This document shows, piece by piece, positions 16,294 to 27,885 of a stretch of DNA of 64,000 nt. The translations under genes were made by a program, and so were the position numbers. The stretch lies in contig NZ_WIWC01000026.1 in the NCBI RefSeq assembly GCF_009600315.1, positions 1-64,000 of the forward strand, in the 5' to 3' direction. This DNA is from Pseudomonas helleri (GTDB lineage Bacteria; Pseudomonadota; Gammaproteobacteria; Pseudomonadales; Pseudomonadaceae). The notes under the pieces were generated by a model. That model searched no databases. It saw nothing but the letters and a program-made list of their open reading frames with translations, and had not been told where the DNA came from. The first letter of the stretch is position 1; each line of letters starts with the position of its first letter.

Positions 16294-18399
16294 ATGGCTC
16301 GTACTACTCCGATTAATCGCTACCGTAACATCGGTATCGTTGCTCACGTGGATGCTGGTAAAACCACCACCACCGAGCGCGTCCTTTTTTACACTGGCAA
16401 AAGTCACAAAATGGGCGAGGTGCATGACGGCGCCGCGACCACAGACTGGATGGTTCAGGAGCAGGAGCGTGGTATTACCATTACTTCTGCTGCTATTACC
16501 GCCTTCTGGCAGGGTTCCGTTAAGCAGCACAAAGACCAGTATCGTTTCAACGTAATCGATACACCGGGCCACGTTGACTTCACTATTGAAGTTGAGCGTT
16601 CCCTGCGTGTACTCGACGGCGCGGTCGTTGTGTTCTGCGGTACTTCGGGTGTTGAGCCTCAGTCGGAAACCGTATGGCGTCAAGCCAACAAATACGGCGT
16701 TCCACGTCTTGTTTACGTAAACAAGATGGACCGTGCTGGTGCCAACTTCCTGCGCGTGATCGGTCAGATCAAGCAGCGTCTGGGTCACACTCCGGTGCCA
16801 ATCCAATTGGCTATCGGTTCAGAAGACAACTTCCAGGGTCAGATCGATCTGATGTCCATGGAAGCTGTTTACTGGAATGATGCTGACAAAGGTATGACTC
16901 CACGTCGTGAAGCAATTCCTGCTGAATTGCTGGAATTGGCTGAAGAGTGGCGCGGTAACATGGTTGAGGCTGCTGCCGAAGCCAGCGAAGAACTGATGAA
17001 CAAGTACCTCGAGGGTGAAGAACTCACCAACGAGGAAATCAAGGCCGCTCTGCGTCAGCGTACTATCGCTGGTGAGATCGTTCTGGCTGTTTGTGGTTCT
17101 TCGTTCAAGAACAAGGGTGTTCCCCTGGTTCTCGACGCCGTTATCGACTACTTGCCTGCCCCGTCCGAGATTCCTGCCATCAAGGGTACTGACCCGGATG
17201 ACGAGACTATCGAGCTGGAGCGTCATGCAGACGACAACGAGCCGTTCTCGGCTCTGGCGTTCAAGATTGCTACTGACCCATTCGTGGGTACTCTGACCTT
17301 CGTCCGCGTTTACTCGGGCGTGTTGAACTCCGGTGACGGCGTAATCAACTCGGTTAAAGGTAAGAAAGAGCGCGTGGGTCGTATGGTGCAAATGCACGCA
17401 AACGCCCGTGAAGAGATCAAGGAAGTACGCGCTGGTGACATCGCGGCCTTGATCGGCATGAAGGACGTCACCACTGGTGAAACCTTGTGCGCCGCTGACA
17501 AGCCAATCATTCTGGTTCGTATGGACTTCCCGGAGCCGGTTATTTCGGTTGCCGTTGAGCCTAAGACCAAGGATGACCAGGAAAAAATGGGTATCGCACT
17601 GGGCAAGCTTGCTCAGGAAGATCCATCTTTCCGCGTAAAAACTGATGAAGAAACTGGTCAAACGATCATTTCTGGCATGGGCGAGCTGCACTTGGACATC
17701 CTGGTTGACCGGATGCGCCGTGAGTTCAACGTCGAAGCCAACATCGGTAAGCCTCAGGTTTCGTATCGTGAGCGCATCACGAAGAGCTGTGAGATCGAAG
17801 GCAAGTTCGTTCGTCAGTCCGGCGGTCGTGGTCAGTTTGGCCATTGCTGGATCCGTTTTGCACCTGCTGACGAAGGTCAGGAAGGTCTGCAGTTCGTGAA
17901 CGAAGTGGTAGGTGGTGTGGTTCCTAAGGAATACATCCCGGCTATCCAGAAGGGTATCGAAGAGCAGATGAAGAACGGTGTTGTTGCCGGCTATCCGCTG
18001 ATCGGCCTGAAGGCTACCGTGTTTGATGGTTCTTACCACGACGTCGACTCCAACGAGATGGCGTTTAAGGTGGCTGCTTCCATGGCTACCAAGCAATTGG
18101 CCTCCAAAGGTGGTGGTGAGTTGCTTGAGCCGATCATGGCGGTAGAGGTTGTTACACCTGAAGACTATATGGGTGACGTGATGGGCGACTTGAATCGTCG
18201 TCGCGGCATGATCCAGGGTATGGAAGATACGGTCTCCGGCAAAGTAATTCGTGCTGAAGTACCGTTGGGTGAAATGTTCGGTTATGCGACCGACGTTCGT
18301 TCCATGTCTCAGGGTCGCGCAAGCTACTCTATGGAATTCAAAAAATACGATACAGCTCCGTCGCACATCGTCGAAGCTGTTACTAAAAAACAAGGCTGA
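16294..18399 (+). CDS. fusA: Elongation factor G
   Basis: A 701-aa translocase GTPase. The G1 motif [10 protein letters not shown]3 DTPGHVDF and G4 NKMDR are intact, followed by domains II-V, with [21 protein letters not shown] in domain IV. It moves tRNA and mRNA after peptide transfer and works with RRF in recycling. It lies 30 nt after rpsG and 35 nt before tuf. Confidence 0.98.
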   Translation: MARTTPINRYRNIGIVAHVDAGKTTTTERVLFYTGKSHKMGEVHDGAATTDWMVQEQERGITITSAAITAFWQGSVKQHKDQYRFNVIDTPGHVDFTIEVERSLRVLDGAVVVFCGTSGVEPQSETVWRQANKYGVPRLVYVNKMDRAGANFLRVIGQIKQRLGHTPVPIQLAIGSEDNFQGQIDLMSMEAVYWNDADKGMTPRREAIPAELLELAEEWRGNMVEAAAEASEELMNKYLEGEELTNEEIKAALRQRTIAGEIVLAVCGSSFKNKGVPLVLDAVIDYLPAPSEIPAIKGTDPDDETIELERHADDNEPFSALAFKIATDPFVGTLTFVRVYSGVLNSGDGVINSVKGKKERVGRMVQMHANAREEIKEVRAGDIAALIGMKDVTTGETLCAADKPIILVRMDFPEPVISVAVEPKTKDDQEKMGIALGKLAQEDPSFRVKTDEETGQTIISGMGELHLDILVDRMRREFNVEANIGKPQVSYRERITKSCEIEGKFVRQSGGRGQFGHCWIRFAPADEGQEGLQFVNEVVGGVVPKEYIPAIQKGIEEQMKNGVVAGYPLIGLKATVFDGSYHDVDSNEMAFKVAASMATKQLASKGGGELLEPIMAVEVVTPEDYMGDVMGDLNRRRGMIQGMEDTVSGKVIRAEVPLGEMFGYATDVRSMSQGRASYSMEFKKYDTAPSHIVEAVTKKQG

Positions 18400-18434
18400 T
18401 TTAGTTCAGTCCTTTAGGCAAGGAGTTAATTGTC

Positions 18435-19628
18435 GTGGCTAAAGAAAAATTTGATCGTTCCCTACCGCACGTCAACGTTGGCACTATCGGTCACGTTGAC
18501 CATGGTAAAACCACACTGACCGCAGCTCTGACTCGTGTTTGCTCCGAAGTTTTCGGTTCGGCAATCGTTGACTTCGATAAAATCGACAGCGCGCCAGAAG
18601 AAAAAGCTCGTGGTATCACGATCAACACTGCGCACGTTGAGTACAACTCGCTGATCCGTCACTACGCTCACGTTGACTGCCCAGGTCACGCTGACTATGT
18701 GAAGAACATGATCACCGGTGCTGCTCAGATGGACGGCGCTATCCTGGTTTGTTCGGCCGCTGATGGTCCGATGCCACAAACCCGTGAGCACATCCTGCTG
18801 TCCCGTCAGGTTGGCGTTCCGTACATCGTGGTCTTCCTGAACAAGGCTGACCTGGTAGACGACGCTGAGCTGCTGGAACTGGTTGAGATGGAAGTTCGTG
18901 ACCTGCTGTCGACTTACGACTTCCCAGGCGACGACACTCCGATCATCATCGGTTCGGCTCGTATGGCGCTGGAAGGCAAAGACGACAACGAAATGGGCAC
19001 CACTGCCGTTCGTAAACTGGTTGAAACTCTGGATACTTACATTCCAGATCCAGTTCGTGTTGTCGACAAGCCGTTCCTGATGCCAATTGAAGACGTGTTC
19101 TCGATCTCCGGTCGCGGTACTGTTGTGACTGGTCGTATCGAGCGCGGTATCGTTCGCGTTCAAGATCCGCTGGAAATCGTTGGTCTGCGTGACACAACTG
19201 TTACCACTTGCACCGGCGTTGAAATGTTCCGCAAGCTGCTTGACGAAGGTCGTGCGGGCGAGAACTGCGGCGTTCTGTTGCGTGGTACCAAGCGTGACGA
19301 CGTTGAGCGTGGCCAGGTTCTGGTTAAGCCAGGTTCGGTTAAGCCGCACACCAAGTTCGAAGCTGAAGTTTATGTTTTGAGCAAGGAAGAAGGCGGTCGT
19401 CACACTCCGTTCTTCAAAGGCTACCGTCCTCAGTTCTACTTCCGTACAACTGACGTAACTGGTAACTGCGAACTGCCGGAAGGCGTTGAGATGGTAATGC
19501 CGGGCGACAACATCAAAATGGTTGTTACCCTGATCAAAACTATCGCAATGGAAGACGGCCTGCGTTTCGCAATCCGTGAAGGCGGTCGTACTGTAGGCGC
19601 TGGCGTTGTAGCCAAAATCATCGAGTAA
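18435..19628 (+). CDS. tuf: Elongation factor Tu
   Basis: A protein of 397 aa with a GTG start. G1 GHVDHGKT, G3 DCPGH and G4 NKAD are intact, as is the switch region [11 protein letters not shown]. It delivers aminoacyl-tRNA to the ribosome. It is the only tuf in the window; the second copy seen near tRNA-Trp in P. aeruginosa is missing. A strong terminator ends the str operon 13 nt downstream. Confidence 0.98.
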   Translation: MAKEKFDRSLPHVNVGTIGHVDHGKTTLTAALTRVCSEVFGSAIVDFDKIDSAPEEKARGITINTAHVEYNSLIRHYAHVDCPGHADYVKNMITGAAQMDGAILVCSAADGPMPQTREHILLSRQVGVPYIVVFLNKADLVDDAELLELVEMEVRDLLSTYDFPGDDTPIIIGSARMALEGKDDNEMGTTAVRKLVETLDTYIPDPVRVVDKPFLMPIEDVFSISGRGTVVTGRIERGIVRVQDPLEIVGLRDTTVTTCTGVEMFRKLLDEGRAGENCGVLLRGTKRDDVERGQVLVKPGSVKPHTKFEAEVYVLSKEEGGRHTPFFKGYRPQFYFRTTDVTGNCELPEGVEMVMPGDNIKMVVTLIKTIAMEDGLRFAIREGGRTVGAGVVAKIIE

Positions 19629-19641
19629 TCGTTGATCGCTT

Positions 19642-19673
19642 AAAAAGGCCCCCGCTCAGCGGGGGCTTTTTTA
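19642..19673 (+). terminator. Terminator of the str operon
   Basis: GCCCCCGC pairs with GCGGGGGC over a very short loop, with A5 before and TTTTTT after. Confidence 0.95.
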
Positions 19674-19678
19674 TTGAG

Positions 19679-19707
19679 TTGACACCCGCTGGGGCCGTCT
19701 ATAGAAT
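19679..19707 (+). promoter_or_regulatory. Sigma-70 promoter of the S10 operon
   Basis: TTGACA (19679-19684) and TAGAAT (19702-19707) are 17 nt apart, 62 nt before rpsJ. The short leader leaves little room for the long L4-binding structure known from E. coli. Confidence 0.88.
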
Positions 19708-19769
19708 TGCGCCTCCTTTTAACGGGCGTATTGCGCTCGGTGGGAACAGCAATCGGAGTCTGAAATCCA

Positions 19770-20081
19770 ATGCAAAATCAGCAAATCCGTATCAGGTTGA
19801 AGGCTTTTGACCATCGCCTGATCGACCAATCAACCCAGGAAATCGTGGAAACCGCGAAACGTACTGGTGCTCAGGTTCGTGGTCCTATTCCACTGCCTAC
19901 TCGTAAAGAGCGGTTCACTGTTCTGGTTTCCCCGCACGTCAACAAAGACGCGCGTGACCAGTACGAGATCCGTACTCATAAGCGCGTACTGGACATCGTT
20001 CAGCCAACGGATAAAACCGTTGATGCACTTATGAAGCTAGATCTGGCGGCCGGTGTGGAAGTACAGATCAGCCTCGGCTAA
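19770..20081 (+). CDS. rpsJ: 30S ribosomal protein S10 (NusE)
   Basis: A protein of 103 aa ([20 protein letters not shown]), located in the 30S head. As NusE it also joins the antitermination complex with NusB and NusG. It is the first gene of the S10 operon. Confidence 0.98.
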
Positions 20082-20162
20082 GACTTGGGTCTTAGTCGTG
20101 TAACGCTCTGAAATGGGCGGCCATAGCGGGTGAAAGCCCCGTACACTCATGAGGTTTACAAC

Positions 20163-20798
20163 ATGACTATTGGTGTAGTCGGTCGTAAATGCGGTATGAC
20201 CCGTATTTTCACCGAAGAAGGTGTCTCCATTCCGGTCACGGTCATTGAGATCGAGCCGAATCGCGTCACCCAGTTCAAAACTGAAGAAACCGATGGCTAT
20301 CGTGCAGTGCAAGTCACTGTCGGCGAGCGTCGCGCTTCGCGCGTAACAGCTGCTCAGGCGGGTCACTTCGCCAAAGCAAACGTTGCTGCTGGTCGTACCG
20401 TAATGGAATTCCGCCTTGAAGAAGGCGAGTACCAGGCAGGCGATCTGATCAACGCTGAAATCTTCACCGCAGGTCAGATGGTCGATGTGACCGGTCAGTC
20501 CAAAGGTAAAGGCTTCCAGGGTACGATCAAGCGTTGGAATTTCCGTGGCCAAGATAACACTCACGGTAACTCCGTTTCCCACCGCGTCCCGGGCTCTATT
20601 GGCCAGTGCCAGACTCCTGGTCGTGTATTCAAGGGCAAAAAAATGTCCGGTCATATGGGCGCTGAGCGCGTGACCGTGCAGTCCCTCGAAGTAGTGCGCG
20701 TCGACGCTGAACGCAATCTGTTGTTGGTCAAGGGTGCTGTTCCTGGCGCTACTGGCGGCAACCTGGTTGTACGTCCGGCGGCCAAGGCTCGCGGTTAA
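20163..20798 (+). CDS. rplC: 50S ribosomal protein L3
   Basis: A protein of 211 aa, an early 50S assembly protein near the peptidyl transferase centre. The start is the ATG at 20163 ([16 protein letters not shown]) after a TGAGG site; an upstream in-frame ATG would add residues absent from the family. The methylated-Gln region ([14 protein letters not shown]) is present. Confidence 0.97.
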   Translation: MTIGVVGRKCGMTRIFTEEGVSIPVTVIEIEPNRVTQFKTEETDGYRAVQVTVGERRASRVTAAQAGHFAKANVAAGRTVMEFRLEEGEYQAGDLINAEIFTAGQMVDVTGQSKGKGFQGTIKRWNFRGQDNTHGNSVSHRVPGSIGQCQTPGRVFKGKKMSGHMGAERVTVQSLEVVRVDAERNLLLVKGAVPGATGGNLVVRPAAKARG

Positions 20799-20810
20799 GG
20801 GGAAGCTGAC

Positions 20811-21413
20811 ATGCAATTAAATGTAAATGACGCTCAAGCGATCGAAGTTTCCGAACTGACATTCGGCGGCGAGTTCAATGAGACGCTGGTTCACCAAGCA
20901 GTCGTGGCCTACATGGCCGGCGGCCGTCAAGGTAGCAAGCAGCAAAAAACCCGTTCCGACGTTCGTGGTGGCGGTAAGCGCCCTTGGCGTCAGAAAGGTA
21001 CTGGCCGTGCTCGTGCTGGTACTATCCGTAGCCCAATCTGGCGCGGCGGTGGTACTACTTTCGCAGCTCGCCCACAAGATCACTCTCAGAAGCTGAACAA
21101 GAAGATGTATCGCGCAGCAATGCGTTCCATCCTTGCTGAGCTGGTGCGTACTGATCGTCTGGTCGTGGTTCAGGACTTCGCTGTTGAAGCGCCGAAAACC
21201 AAAGATCTGCTGAACAAACTGACTGGCATGGGTCTGACAGACGTCTTGATCGTGTCTGAAGTTGTTGATCAGAACCTGTACCTGGCTGCTCGTAACCTGC
21301 CACACGTTGATGTTCGTGACGTGCAAGGTTCCGATCCAGTTAGTCTGATCGCATACGACAAGGTGTTGATCACCGTGTCGGCCGTGAAGAAATTCGAGGA
21401 GCTGCTGGGATGA
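20811..21413 (+). CDS. rplD: 50S ribosomal protein L4
   Basis: A protein of 200 aa. The tunnel-lining loop (about 45-95) contains [20 protein letters not shown] and no visible macrolide-resistance change. In E. coli L4 also represses the S10 operon. The last codons overlap the rplW start (ATGA). Confidence 0.98.
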   Translation: MQLNVNDAQAIEVSELTFGGEFNETLVHQAVVAYMAGGRQGSKQQKTRSDVRGGGKRPWRQKGTGRARAGTIRSPIWRGGGTTFAARPQDHSQKLNKKMYRAAMRSILAELVRTDRLVVVQDFAVEAPKTKDLLNKLTGMGLTDVLIVSEVVDQNLYLAARNLPHVDVRDVQGSDPVSLIAYDKVLITVSAVKKFEELLG

Positions 21414-21709
21414 ACCAGGAACGCGTATTTAAAGTTCTGCTTGGCCCGCACGTTTCCGAGAAGGCTACGGTTCTGGCAGACAAGAAAGGCCAGTTCGTTT
21501 TCAAGGTTGCTACTGATGCAACCAAGCTGGAAATCAAGAAGGCCGTCGAAAGCCTGTTCAGCGTGAAAGTTGAGCGTGTTACTACCCTGAATGTTCTGGG
21601 TAAGAGCAAGCGCACCGCTCGCGGCGTGGGCAAGCGTAATGACTGGAAGAAGGCAGTAATCTCCCTTCAGCCAGGCCAAGATCTCGATTTCAGCAGCAGT
21701 GCTGAGTAA
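21410..21709 (+). CDS. rplW: 50S ribosomal protein L23
   Basis: A protein of 99 aa at the exit of the peptide tunnel, the docking site for trigger factor and SRP. It keeps the family's [18 protein letters not shown] start and overlaps rplD by 4 nt. Confidence 0.98.
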   Translation: MNQERVFKVLLGPHVSEKATVLADKKGQFVFKVATDATKLEIKKAVESLFSVKVERVTTLNVLGKSKRTARGVGKRNDWKKAVISLQPGQDLDFSSSAE

Positions 21710-21723
21710 GGAAGGGGTGCATC

Positions 21724-22548
21724 ATGGCAATCGTTAAATGCAAACCGACTTCCCCTGGCCGCCGTCATGTGGTCAAGGTGGTCAACCAGGAGCTGCATAA
21801 AGGCGCTCCTCACGCACCGCTGCTCGAGAAAAAATCGAAGTCTGGTGGTCGTAACAATAATGGCCGTATTACCACTCGTCACATCGGTGGTGGTCATAAA
21901 CAGCATTACCGTATGGTCGACTTCCGTCGCAACGACAAAGATGGCATTCCAGCCACTGTTGAGCGTATCGAATACGATCCAAACCGTACTGCTCACATTG
22001 CTCTTATGTTGTACGCAGACGGCGAACGCCGTTACATCATCGCCCCTAAAGGCGTGAGCGCTGGCGACCAGCTGATCTCGGGTGCTTTGGCTCCGATCAA
22101 GCCAGGCAACCAGTTGCAACTGCGCAGCATTCCAGTTGGTAGCACCGTACACGGCATCGAATTGAAGCCGGGCAAAGGCGCACAGATCGCTCGTTCCGCT
22201 GGTGCTTCGGCTCAGCTGGTCGCTCGTGATGGTGTCTACGTGACCCTGCGTCTGCGTTCCGGTGAAATGCGTAAAGTATTGGCTGAATGCCGTGCAACGC
22301 TGGGCGAAGTCTCGAACTCCGAGCACAGCCTGCGTTCGCTGGGTAAAGCTGGTGCCAAACGCTGGCGTGGCGTTCGCCCAACCGTTCGTGGTGTTGCCAT
22401 GAACCCGGTTGACCACCCACATGGTGGTGGTGAAGGTCGTACCTCTGGTGGTCGTCATCCGGTATCGCCATGGGGCTTCCCGACTAAGGGCGCGAAGACT
22501 CGTGGTAATAAGCGTACCGACAAAATGATCGTCCGTCGTCGCAAGTAA
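21724..22548 (+). CDS. rplB: 50S ribosomal protein L2
   Basis: A protein of 274 aa, one of the most conserved ribosomal proteins, needed for subunit joining and peptidyl transfer. The C-terminal block [20 protein letters not shown] holds the conserved histidine near the active centre. Confidence 0.98.
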   Translation: MAIVKCKPTSPGRRHVVKVVNQELHKGAPHAPLLEKKSKSGGRNNNGRITTRHIGGGHKQHYRMVDFRRNDKDGIPATVERIEYDPNRTAHIALMLYADGERRYIIAPKGVSAGDQLISGALAPIKPGNQLQLRSIPVGSTVHGIELKPGKGAQIARSAGASAQLVARDGVYVTLRLRSGEMRKVLAECRATLGEVSNSEHSLRSLGKAGAKRWRGVRPTVRGVAMNPVDHPHGGGEGRTSGGRHPVSPWGFPTKGAKTRGNKRTDKMIVRRRK

Positions 22549-22564
22549 ATAGAGGGATACGACA

Positions 22565-22840
22565 GTGCCACGTTCTCTGAAAAAAGGTCCTTTTATTGAT
22601 CTTCACCTACTGAAGAAGATCGAAGTGGCGGCGGAAAAGAACGATCGCAAACCGGTGAAAACCTGGTCGCGTCGTTCGATGATCCTGCCACAAATGGTCG
22701 GTCTGACCATCGCTGTGCATAACGGTCGTCTTCATGTCCCAGTTCTCGTGAACGAAGACATGGTTGGCCATAAACTAGGCGAGTTTGCCGGTACCCGCAC
22801 TTATCGTGGGCACGTGGCAGACAAGAAAGCCAAGCGTTAA
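22565..22840 (+). CDS. rpsS: 30S ribosomal protein S19
   Basis: A protein of 91 aa with a GTG start ([20 protein letters not shown]). It lies in the 30S head, pairs with S13, and forms part of the inter-subunit bridge. Rapid succession to rplV (13 nt) shows one transcript. Confidence 0.98.
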   Translation: MPRSLKKGPFIDLHLLKKIEVAAEKNDRKPVKTWSRRSMILPQMVGLTIAVHNGRLHVPVLVNEDMVGHKLGEFAGTRTYRGHVADKKAKR

Positions 22841-22853
22841 GGGGTAAGGAACG

Positions 22854-23186
22854 ATGGAAGTAGCCGCTAAGTTGTCGGGCGCTCGAATCTCCGCCCAGAA
22901 AGCCCGCTTGGTCGCCGACCAGATCCGCGGGAAGAAGGTGGGCGAAGCGCTCAACCTGTTGGCTTTCAGCAACAAGAAAGCCGCCGAGATCATCAAGAAA
23001 GTGCTGGAGTCGGCCGTAGCCAACGCCGAGCATAACGAAGGCGCAGACGTTGACGACCTTAAAGTCGCTACCGTTTTCGTCAACGAAGGGCGTTCGCTGA
23101 AGCGCATCATGCCGCGTGCCAAAGGCCGCGCTGATCGCATCGTCAAGCGGTCTTGCCATATCACTGTCAAGGTTGCTGACAAGTAA
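22854..23186 (+). CDS. rplV: 50S ribosomal protein L22
   Basis: A protein of 110 aa. The beta-hairpin (about 82-98, [13 protein letters not shown]) reaches into the peptide tunnel. The sequence looks wild type. Confidence 0.98.
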
Positions 23187-23199
23187 CGGAGTCGAAGAG

Positions 23200-23886
23200 A
23201 TGGGTCAGAAAGTACATCCCATTGGCATTCGCCTGGGAATCGTCAAGGAGCACACCTCCGTCTGGTACGCAGACGGTCGGACTTATGCGGACTACTTGTT
23301 CGCAGATCTGAAGGTGCGTGAATACCTCCAAGACAAACTAAAAAGCGCGTCCGTAAGCCGTATCGATATCCATCGTCCGGCCCAAACTGCACGCATCACC
23401 ATCCACACCGCTCGTCCAGGTATTGTTATCGGGAAGAAAGGTGAAGATGTTGAGAAACTGCGTCAGGACCTGACCAAGCAAATGGGTGTGCCTGTGCACA
23501 TCAATATCGAAGAGATCCGCAAGCCGGAACTCGACGGTATGCTGGTTGCGCAGAGCGTAGCTCAGCAGCTGGAGCGTCGTGTAATGTTCCGTCGCGCGAT
23601 GAAACGCGCTGTACAGAACGCTATGCGCATTGGTGCCAAAGGCATCAAAATCCAAGTGAGCGGTCGTCTCGGCGGTGCTGAAATTGCACGTACTGAATGG
23701 TATCGCGAAGGTCGTGTGCCATTGCACACCCTGCGTGCCGACATCGACTATGCCAACTACGAAGCTCACACCACTTACGGTGTGATCGGTGTAAAGGTTT
23801 GGATCTTCAAAGGCGAAGTAATTGGTGGTCGCCAAGAAGAACTGAAGCCACAAGCACCAGCGCCTCGTAAAAAAGCTGCTAAGTAA
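23200..23886 (+). CDS. rpsC: 30S ribosomal protein S3
   Basis: A protein of 228 aa. The start is the ATG at 23200 ([20 protein letters not shown]); the longer frame upstream is internal to rplV. The KH RNA-binding motif [15 protein letters not shown] is present. S3 lines the mRNA entry channel and has helicase activity. Confidence 0.98.
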
Positions 23887-23898
23887 GGGGTACGCCAA

Positions 23899-24312
23899 AT
23901 GTTACAACCTAAGCGTACGAAGTTCCGCAAGCAGATGACTGGCCACAACCGTGGCTTGGCATTGCGCGGTAGCAAAGTCAGCTTCGGCGAATATGCGCTG
24001 AAGTCTGTTGCTCGTGGTCGTCTCACCGCTCGTCAGATCGAGTCAGCGCGTCGTGCACTGACCCGTCACGTTAAACGTGGCGGCAAGATCTGGATCCGTG
24101 TATTCCCGGACAAGCCTGTAACCAAAAAGCCACTCGAAGTTCGGATGGGTAAAGGTAAGGGTAACGTGGAATATTGGGTTGCCCAGATTCAGCCAGGCAA
24201 AGTCCTGTATGAAATCGAGGGTGTTACTGAAGAGCTGGCGCGTGAGGCTTTCGCCCTGGCTGCTGCAAAGCTGCCGCTCGCCACCTCCTTTGTTAAACGG
24301 ACGGTGATGTGA
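23899..24312 (+). CDS. rplP: 50S ribosomal protein L16
   Basis: A protein of 137 aa ([19 protein letters not shown]) next to the A site of the 50S. Its arginine region (about 80) is a substrate for the hydroxylase YcfD in other species. Its stop overlaps the rpmC start as ATGTGATG. Confidence 0.98.
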   Translation: MLQPKRTKFRKQMTGHNRGLALRGSKVSFGEYALKSVARGRLTARQIESARRALTRHVKRGGKIWIRVFPDKPVTKKPLEVRMGKGKGNVEYWVAQIQPGKVLYEIEGVTEELAREAFALAAAKLPLATSFVKRTVM

Positions 24313-24503
24313 TGAAAGCGAATGAACTTCGTGAAAAATCCGCACAGCAGCTGAACGAGCAACTGCTCGGCTTGCTGCGCGACCAGTTCAATCTGCGTAT
24401 GCAGAAAGCAACTGGCCAGTTGGGGCAGTCGCATCTGCTCTCGCAAGTTAAGCGTGACATTGCTCGCGTGAAGACTGTGCTCAAACAGCAGGCAGGTAAG
24501 TAA
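24312..24503 (+). CDS. rpmC: 50S ribosomal protein L29
   Basis: A protein of 63 aa, a two-helix protein near the tunnel exit ([20 protein letters not shown]). The ATG at 24312 gives the family length; a GTG one codon upstream is possible. It overlaps rplP by 1 nt. Confidence 0.96.
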   Translation: MKANELREKSAQQLNEQLLGLLRDQFNLRMQKATGQLGQSHLLSQVKRDIARVKTVLKQQAGK

Positions 24504-24505
24504 TC

Positions 24506-24772
24506 ATGGCTGAAGCCGAAAAAACTGTCCGTACGCTGACTGGCCGTGTTGTCAGCGACAAGATGGACAAAACCATCACCGTTCTGATTGAGCGTCGCGT
24601 TAAGCACCCGATCTACGGTAAATACGTTAAGCGTTCGACTAAGCTGCACGCGCACGACGAAACCAATCAGTGCCACATCGGCGACAAAGTCACTATTCGT
24701 GAAACTCGTCCGCTGGCCAAGACTAAGTCTTGGGCATTGGTTGATGTTCTCGAACGCGCTGTGGAAGTCTAA
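24506..24772 (+). CDS. rpsQ: 30S ribosomal protein S17
   Basis: A protein of 88 aa with an OB fold ([20 protein letters not shown]). It is a primary 16S rRNA binder of the 30S body and the last gene of the classical S10 operon. The spc genes follow after 23 nt without a terminator. Confidence 0.98.
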   Translation: MAEAEKTVRTLTGRVVSDKMDKTITVLIERRVKHPIYGKYVKRSTKLHAHDETNQCHIGDKVTIRETRPLAKTKSWALVDVLERAVEV

Positions 24773-24795
24773 GGACTAGGGGTCGGAGAAATTAT

Positions 24796-25164
24796 ATGAT
24801 TCAGACTCAATCCATGCTCGATGTGGCCGATAACAGCGGCGCACGCCGCGTTATGTGCATCAAGGTGCTGGGTGGCTCCCATCGTCGTTACGCTGGTATC
24901 GGTGACATCATCAAAGTTACCGTGAAGGAAGCAATTCCTCGCGGTAAGGTGAAAAAAGGCCAAGTGATGACTGCTGTTGTAGTCCGCACTCGTCACGGCG
25001 TACGTCGTGCTGATGGCTCTATTATCCGCTTTGATGGCAACGCTGCTGTTCTTCTGAACAACAAGCAAGAGCCGATCGGCACCCGTATCTTTGGGCCAGT
25101 GACCCGTGAACTTCGTACTGAGAAGTTCATGAAGATCGTCTCGCTCGCCCCAGAAGTGCTGTAA
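24796..25164 (+). CDS. rplN: 50S ribosomal protein L14
   Basis: A protein of 122 aa ([20 protein letters not shown]), first gene of the spc group. It forms inter-subunit bridges and is the binding site of the silencing factor RsfS in other bacteria. Confidence 0.98.
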   Translation: MIQTQSMLDVADNSGARRVMCIKVLGGSHRRYAGIGDIIKVTVKEAIPRGKVKKGQVMTAVVVRTRHGVRRADGSIIRFDGNAAVLLNNKQEPIGTRIFGPVTRELRTEKFMKIVSLAPEVL

Positions 25165-25175
25165 GGAGATCCGAC

Positions 25176-25490
25176 ATGCAAAAGATTCGTCGTGACGACG
25201 AGATCATCGTGATCGCCGGCAAAGACAAAGGTAAGCGCGGTAAGGTGCTTAAGGTTCTCGCTAACAACCGTTTGGTTATTGGTGGTCTGAACCTGGTTAA
25301 GCGTCATACCAAGCCTAACCCGATGTCGGGCGTACAAGGCGGTATCGTCGAGAAAGAAGCTCCACTGGACGCTTCTAACGTGGCCATTTTCAACGGCGAA
25401 ACCAACAAAGCAGATCGCGTTGGTTTCAAAGTAGAAGAAGGCAAAAAAATTCGTGTCTTCAAGTCGACCCAAAAAGCGGTTGATGCTTGA
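25176..25490 (+). CDS. rplX: 50S ribosomal protein L24
   Basis: A protein of 104 aa with a KOW motif ([20 protein letters not shown]). It is one of the two proteins that start 50S assembly. Confidence 0.98.
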   Translation: MQKIRRDDEIIVIAGKDKGKRGKVLKVLANNRLVIGGLNLVKRHTKPNPMSGVQGGIVEKEAPLDASNVAIFNGETNKADRVGFKVEEGKKIRVFKSTQKAVDA

Positions 25491-25512
25491 ACACTGCTAG
25501 GTAGATGAGACC

Positions 25513-26052
25513 ATGGCACGACTAAAAGAGATTTACCGGAAGGAAATCGCTCCGAAACTTAAGGAAGAACTTAAGCTTTCGAACGTGATGGAAGTTCCGC
25601 GCGTTACCAAAATCACCCTGAACATGGGTTTGGGCGAAGCGATCGGTGACAAAAAAGTCATCGAGCACGCTGTAGCTGATTTGGAAAAAATCACGGGTCA
25701 AAAATGTGTAGTGACCTACGCTCGCAAGTCCATCGCAGGCTTTAAAGTTCGCGAAGGCTGGCCGATCGGCGTTAAGGTTACTCTGCGCCGTGAGCGTATG
25801 TATGAATTCCTGGATCGTCTGCTGTCGATCTCCCTGCCTCGGGTACGCGACTTCCGCGGCCTGAATGCCAAGTCCTTCGATGGTCGTGGTAACTACAGCA
25901 TGGGCGTTAAAGAGCAGATCATCTTCCCGGAAATCGACTACGACAAAATCGATGCCCTCCGCGGTCTGGACATTACCCTGACCACCACTGCTCGGACAGA
26001 TGATGAAGGTCGCGCCTTGCTGCGTGCTTTCAAATTCCCGTTCCGCAACTGA
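25513..26052 (+). CDS. rplE: 50S ribosomal protein L5
   Basis: A protein of 179 aa that binds 5S rRNA and contacts the 30S head. The conserved [19 protein letters not shown] block is present. In E. coli the mRNA near rplE is the S8 target for spc control. Confidence 0.98.
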   Translation: MARLKEIYRKEIAPKLKEELKLSNVMEVPRVTKITLNMGLGEAIGDKKVIEHAVADLEKITGQKCVVTYARKSIAGFKVREGWPIGVKVTLRRERMYEFLDRLLSISLPRVRDFRGLNAKSFDGRGNYSMGVKEQIIFPEIDYDKIDALRGLDITLTTTARTDDEGRALLRAFKFPFRN

Positions 26053-26065
26053 TTGGAGTAGGACC

Positions 26066-26371
26066 ATGGCTAAGATGAGCATGAAAAACCGCGAGCTGAA
26101 ACGTCAGCTCACGGTTGCCAAGTTCGCCAAGAAGCGTGCTGAGCTGAAAGCTATCATCGTGGATCTGAACGCAAGTCCAGAAGCCCGTTGGGAAGCTCAA
26201 GTTGCTCTGCAAAAGCAGCCACGTGACGCAAGCGCTGCGCGCATGCGTAACCGCTGCCGTCTGACTGGTCGTCCGCATGGTGTTTACCGCAAGTTCGGCC
26301 TGGGCCGTAACAAATTGCGTGAAGCAGCAATGCGTGGCGACGTACCAGGTCTGGTTAAAGCCAGCTGGTAA
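26066..26371 (+). CDS. rpsN: 30S ribosomal protein S14 (zinc-free type)
   Basis: A protein of 101 aa starting at the ATG at 26066 ([20 protein letters not shown]). It is the long form without the CxxC zinc sites. The ATG upstream at 26000 would read out of rplE. Confidence 0.97.
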   Translation: MAKMSMKNRELKRQLTVAKFAKKRAELKAIIVDLNASPEARWEAQVALQKQPRDASAARMRNRCRLTGRPHGVYRKFGLGRNKLREAAMRGDVPGLVKASW

Positions 26372-26433
26372 GGCGCACAGGCAAAGTTGCCGCTGTCGGG
26401 GTCTAAAGATCCTGACAGCCGGTGACCTTGAAT

Positions 26434-26465
26434 ATGAATCAAGCCCCTATTGGGGCTTGATTCAT
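26434..26465 (+). terminator. Hairpin between rpsN and rpsH
   Basis: A perfect 14-bp stem (26434-26447 with 26452-26465) with a TATT loop. The T tract is weak, so termination is probably partial. Its right arm contains the -35 box of the next promoter. Confidence 0.7.
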
Positions 26466-26485
26466 TTCTGACGTGTGTCTAGAAT
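26457..26485 (+). promoter_or_regulatory. Internal promoter before rpsH
   Basis: TTGATT (26457-26462) and TAGAAT (26480-26485) are 17 nt apart, 97 nt before rpsH. The -35 box lies inside the right arm of the hairpin. The 211-bp gap is unusual for a spc operon, which supports a separate start here. Confidence 0.65.
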
Positions 26486-26582
26486 GACCGGCTCGCCTGA
26501 GCCCGTGCTTTTTGAGCATTGAGTACTCGGCGAAAGTTGTAGCCGCAAGGCTAATTTTTTTTGTATCAGGAGCATCTAGCCC

Positions 26583-26975
26583 ATGAGTATGCAGGACCCG
26601 TTAGCGGACATGCTAACTCGAATCCGTAATGCCCAGATGGCTGAAAAGTCCGTCGTAAGCATGCCGTCTTCCACGTTGAAGGTAGCTGTAGCCAAAGTTC
26701 TTAAAGACGAAGGTTACATCGCGGATTATCAGATCAGCAGCGAAACAAAACCTCTGCTGTCTATCGAGCTGAAGTACTTCGAAGGCCGTCCGGTTATCGA
26801 AGAAGTTAAGCGCGTTAGCCGTCCAGGCCTGCGTCAGTACAAGTCCTCCGATGATCTGCCGAAAGTTCGTGGCGGTCTTGGTGTGTCTATCGTCTCCACC
26901 AACAAAGGTGTGATGACGGATCGTGCTGCGCGCGCTGCCGGTGTCGGCGGCGAAGTTCTTTGCACTGTGTTCTAA
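26583..26975 (+). CDS. rpsH: 30S ribosomal protein S8
   Basis: A protein of 130 aa ([20 protein letters not shown]). It organises the central domain of 16S rRNA and is the spc operon repressor in E. coli. It follows an unusually long 211-bp gap with a hairpin and a promoter. Confidence 0.98.
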   Translation: MSMQDPLADMLTRIRNAQMAEKSVVSMPSSTLKVAVAKVLKDEGYIADYQISSETKPLLSIELKYFEGRPVIEEVKRVSRPGLRQYKSSDDLPKVRGGLGVSIVSTNKGVMTDRAARAAGVGGEVLCTVF

Positions 26976-26987
26976 GGGGGGATAAGC

Positions 26988-27521
26988 ATGTCACGCGTCG
27001 CTAAGAACCCCGTTAAGCTGCCAGCTGGTGTCGAAGTAAAATTCGCCGGCCAACAGCTTTCGGTGAAGGGTGCCAAGGGCACTCTAGAACTGAACATCCA
27101 TTCGTCCGTTGAAATTGTTGAAGAAGCTGGTGAGCTGCGTTTCGCTGCTCGCAATGGCGATCAACAAACACGTGCAATGGCTGGTACCACTCGTGCGTTG
27201 GTAAACAACATGGTCCAAGGCGTAAGCCAAGGCTTCGAGCGCAAGCTCCAGCTGGTCGGTGTTGGTTACAAAGCGCAAGCAAAAGGCACAGTGCTGAACC
27301 TGGCTCTTGGCTTCTCGCACCCAGTGGATTACGAATTGCCGGAAGGCATCACCGCTGAGACCCCAAGCCAAACCGACATCCTGATCAAGGGTATCGATAA
27401 GCAACTGGTAGGTCAGGTGGCCGCTGAGATCCGCGGTTTCCGTCCACCAGAGCCTTATAAAGGTAAGGGTGTACGTTACGCGGACGAAGTCGTCCGTCGT
27501 AAAGAAGCCAAGAAGAAGTAG
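26988..27521 (+). CDS. rplF: 50S ribosomal protein L6
   Basis: A protein of 177 aa with two repeated domains and the C-terminal signature [14 protein letters not shown]. It sits near the factor-binding site. Confidence 0.98.
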   Translation: MSRVAKNPVKLPAGVEVKFAGQQLSVKGAKGTLELNIHSSVEIVEEAGELRFAARNGDQQTRAMAGTTRALVNNMVQGVSQGFERKLQLVGVGYKAQAKGTVLNLALGFSHPVDYELPEGITAETPSQTDILIKGIDKQLVGQVAAEIRGFRPPEPYKGKGVRYADEVVRRKEAKKK

Positions 27522-27531
27522 GGCATAGCAA

Positions 27532-27882
27532 ATGACCGACAAAAAAGTTACTCGACTGCGTCGCGCTCGCAAAGCACGTCTGAAAATGCACGAACTCGAA
27601 GTCGTGCGTCTCTGCGTGTTCCGCTCGTCTCAGCATATATACGCCCAGGTCATCTCGGCCGACGGCAGCAAAGTCCTGGCAAGCGCCTCGACTTTGGACA
27701 AAGAACTGCGTGATGGTGCCACTGGCAACATCGACGCGGCCACAAAGGTTGGCCAGCTGGTCGCTACGCGTGCAAAAGCCGCTGGCGTCTCGCAGGTGGC
27801 TTTCGACCGCTCTGGCTTCAAGTACCACGGCCGCGTGAAAGCGCTGGCTGAGGCTGCTCGTGAAGCTGGGCTGGAGTTCTAA
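27532..27882 (+). CDS. rplR: 50S ribosomal protein L18
   Basis: A protein of 116 aa with a basic N-terminus ([20 protein letters not shown]). It binds 5S rRNA together with L5. Confidence 0.98.
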   Translation: MTDKKVTRLRRARKARLKMHELEVVRLCVFRSSQHIYAQVISADGSKVLASASTLDKELRDGATGNIDAATKVGQLVATRAKAAGVSQVAFDRSGFKYHGRVKALAEAAREAGLEF

Positions 27883-27885
27883 GTT

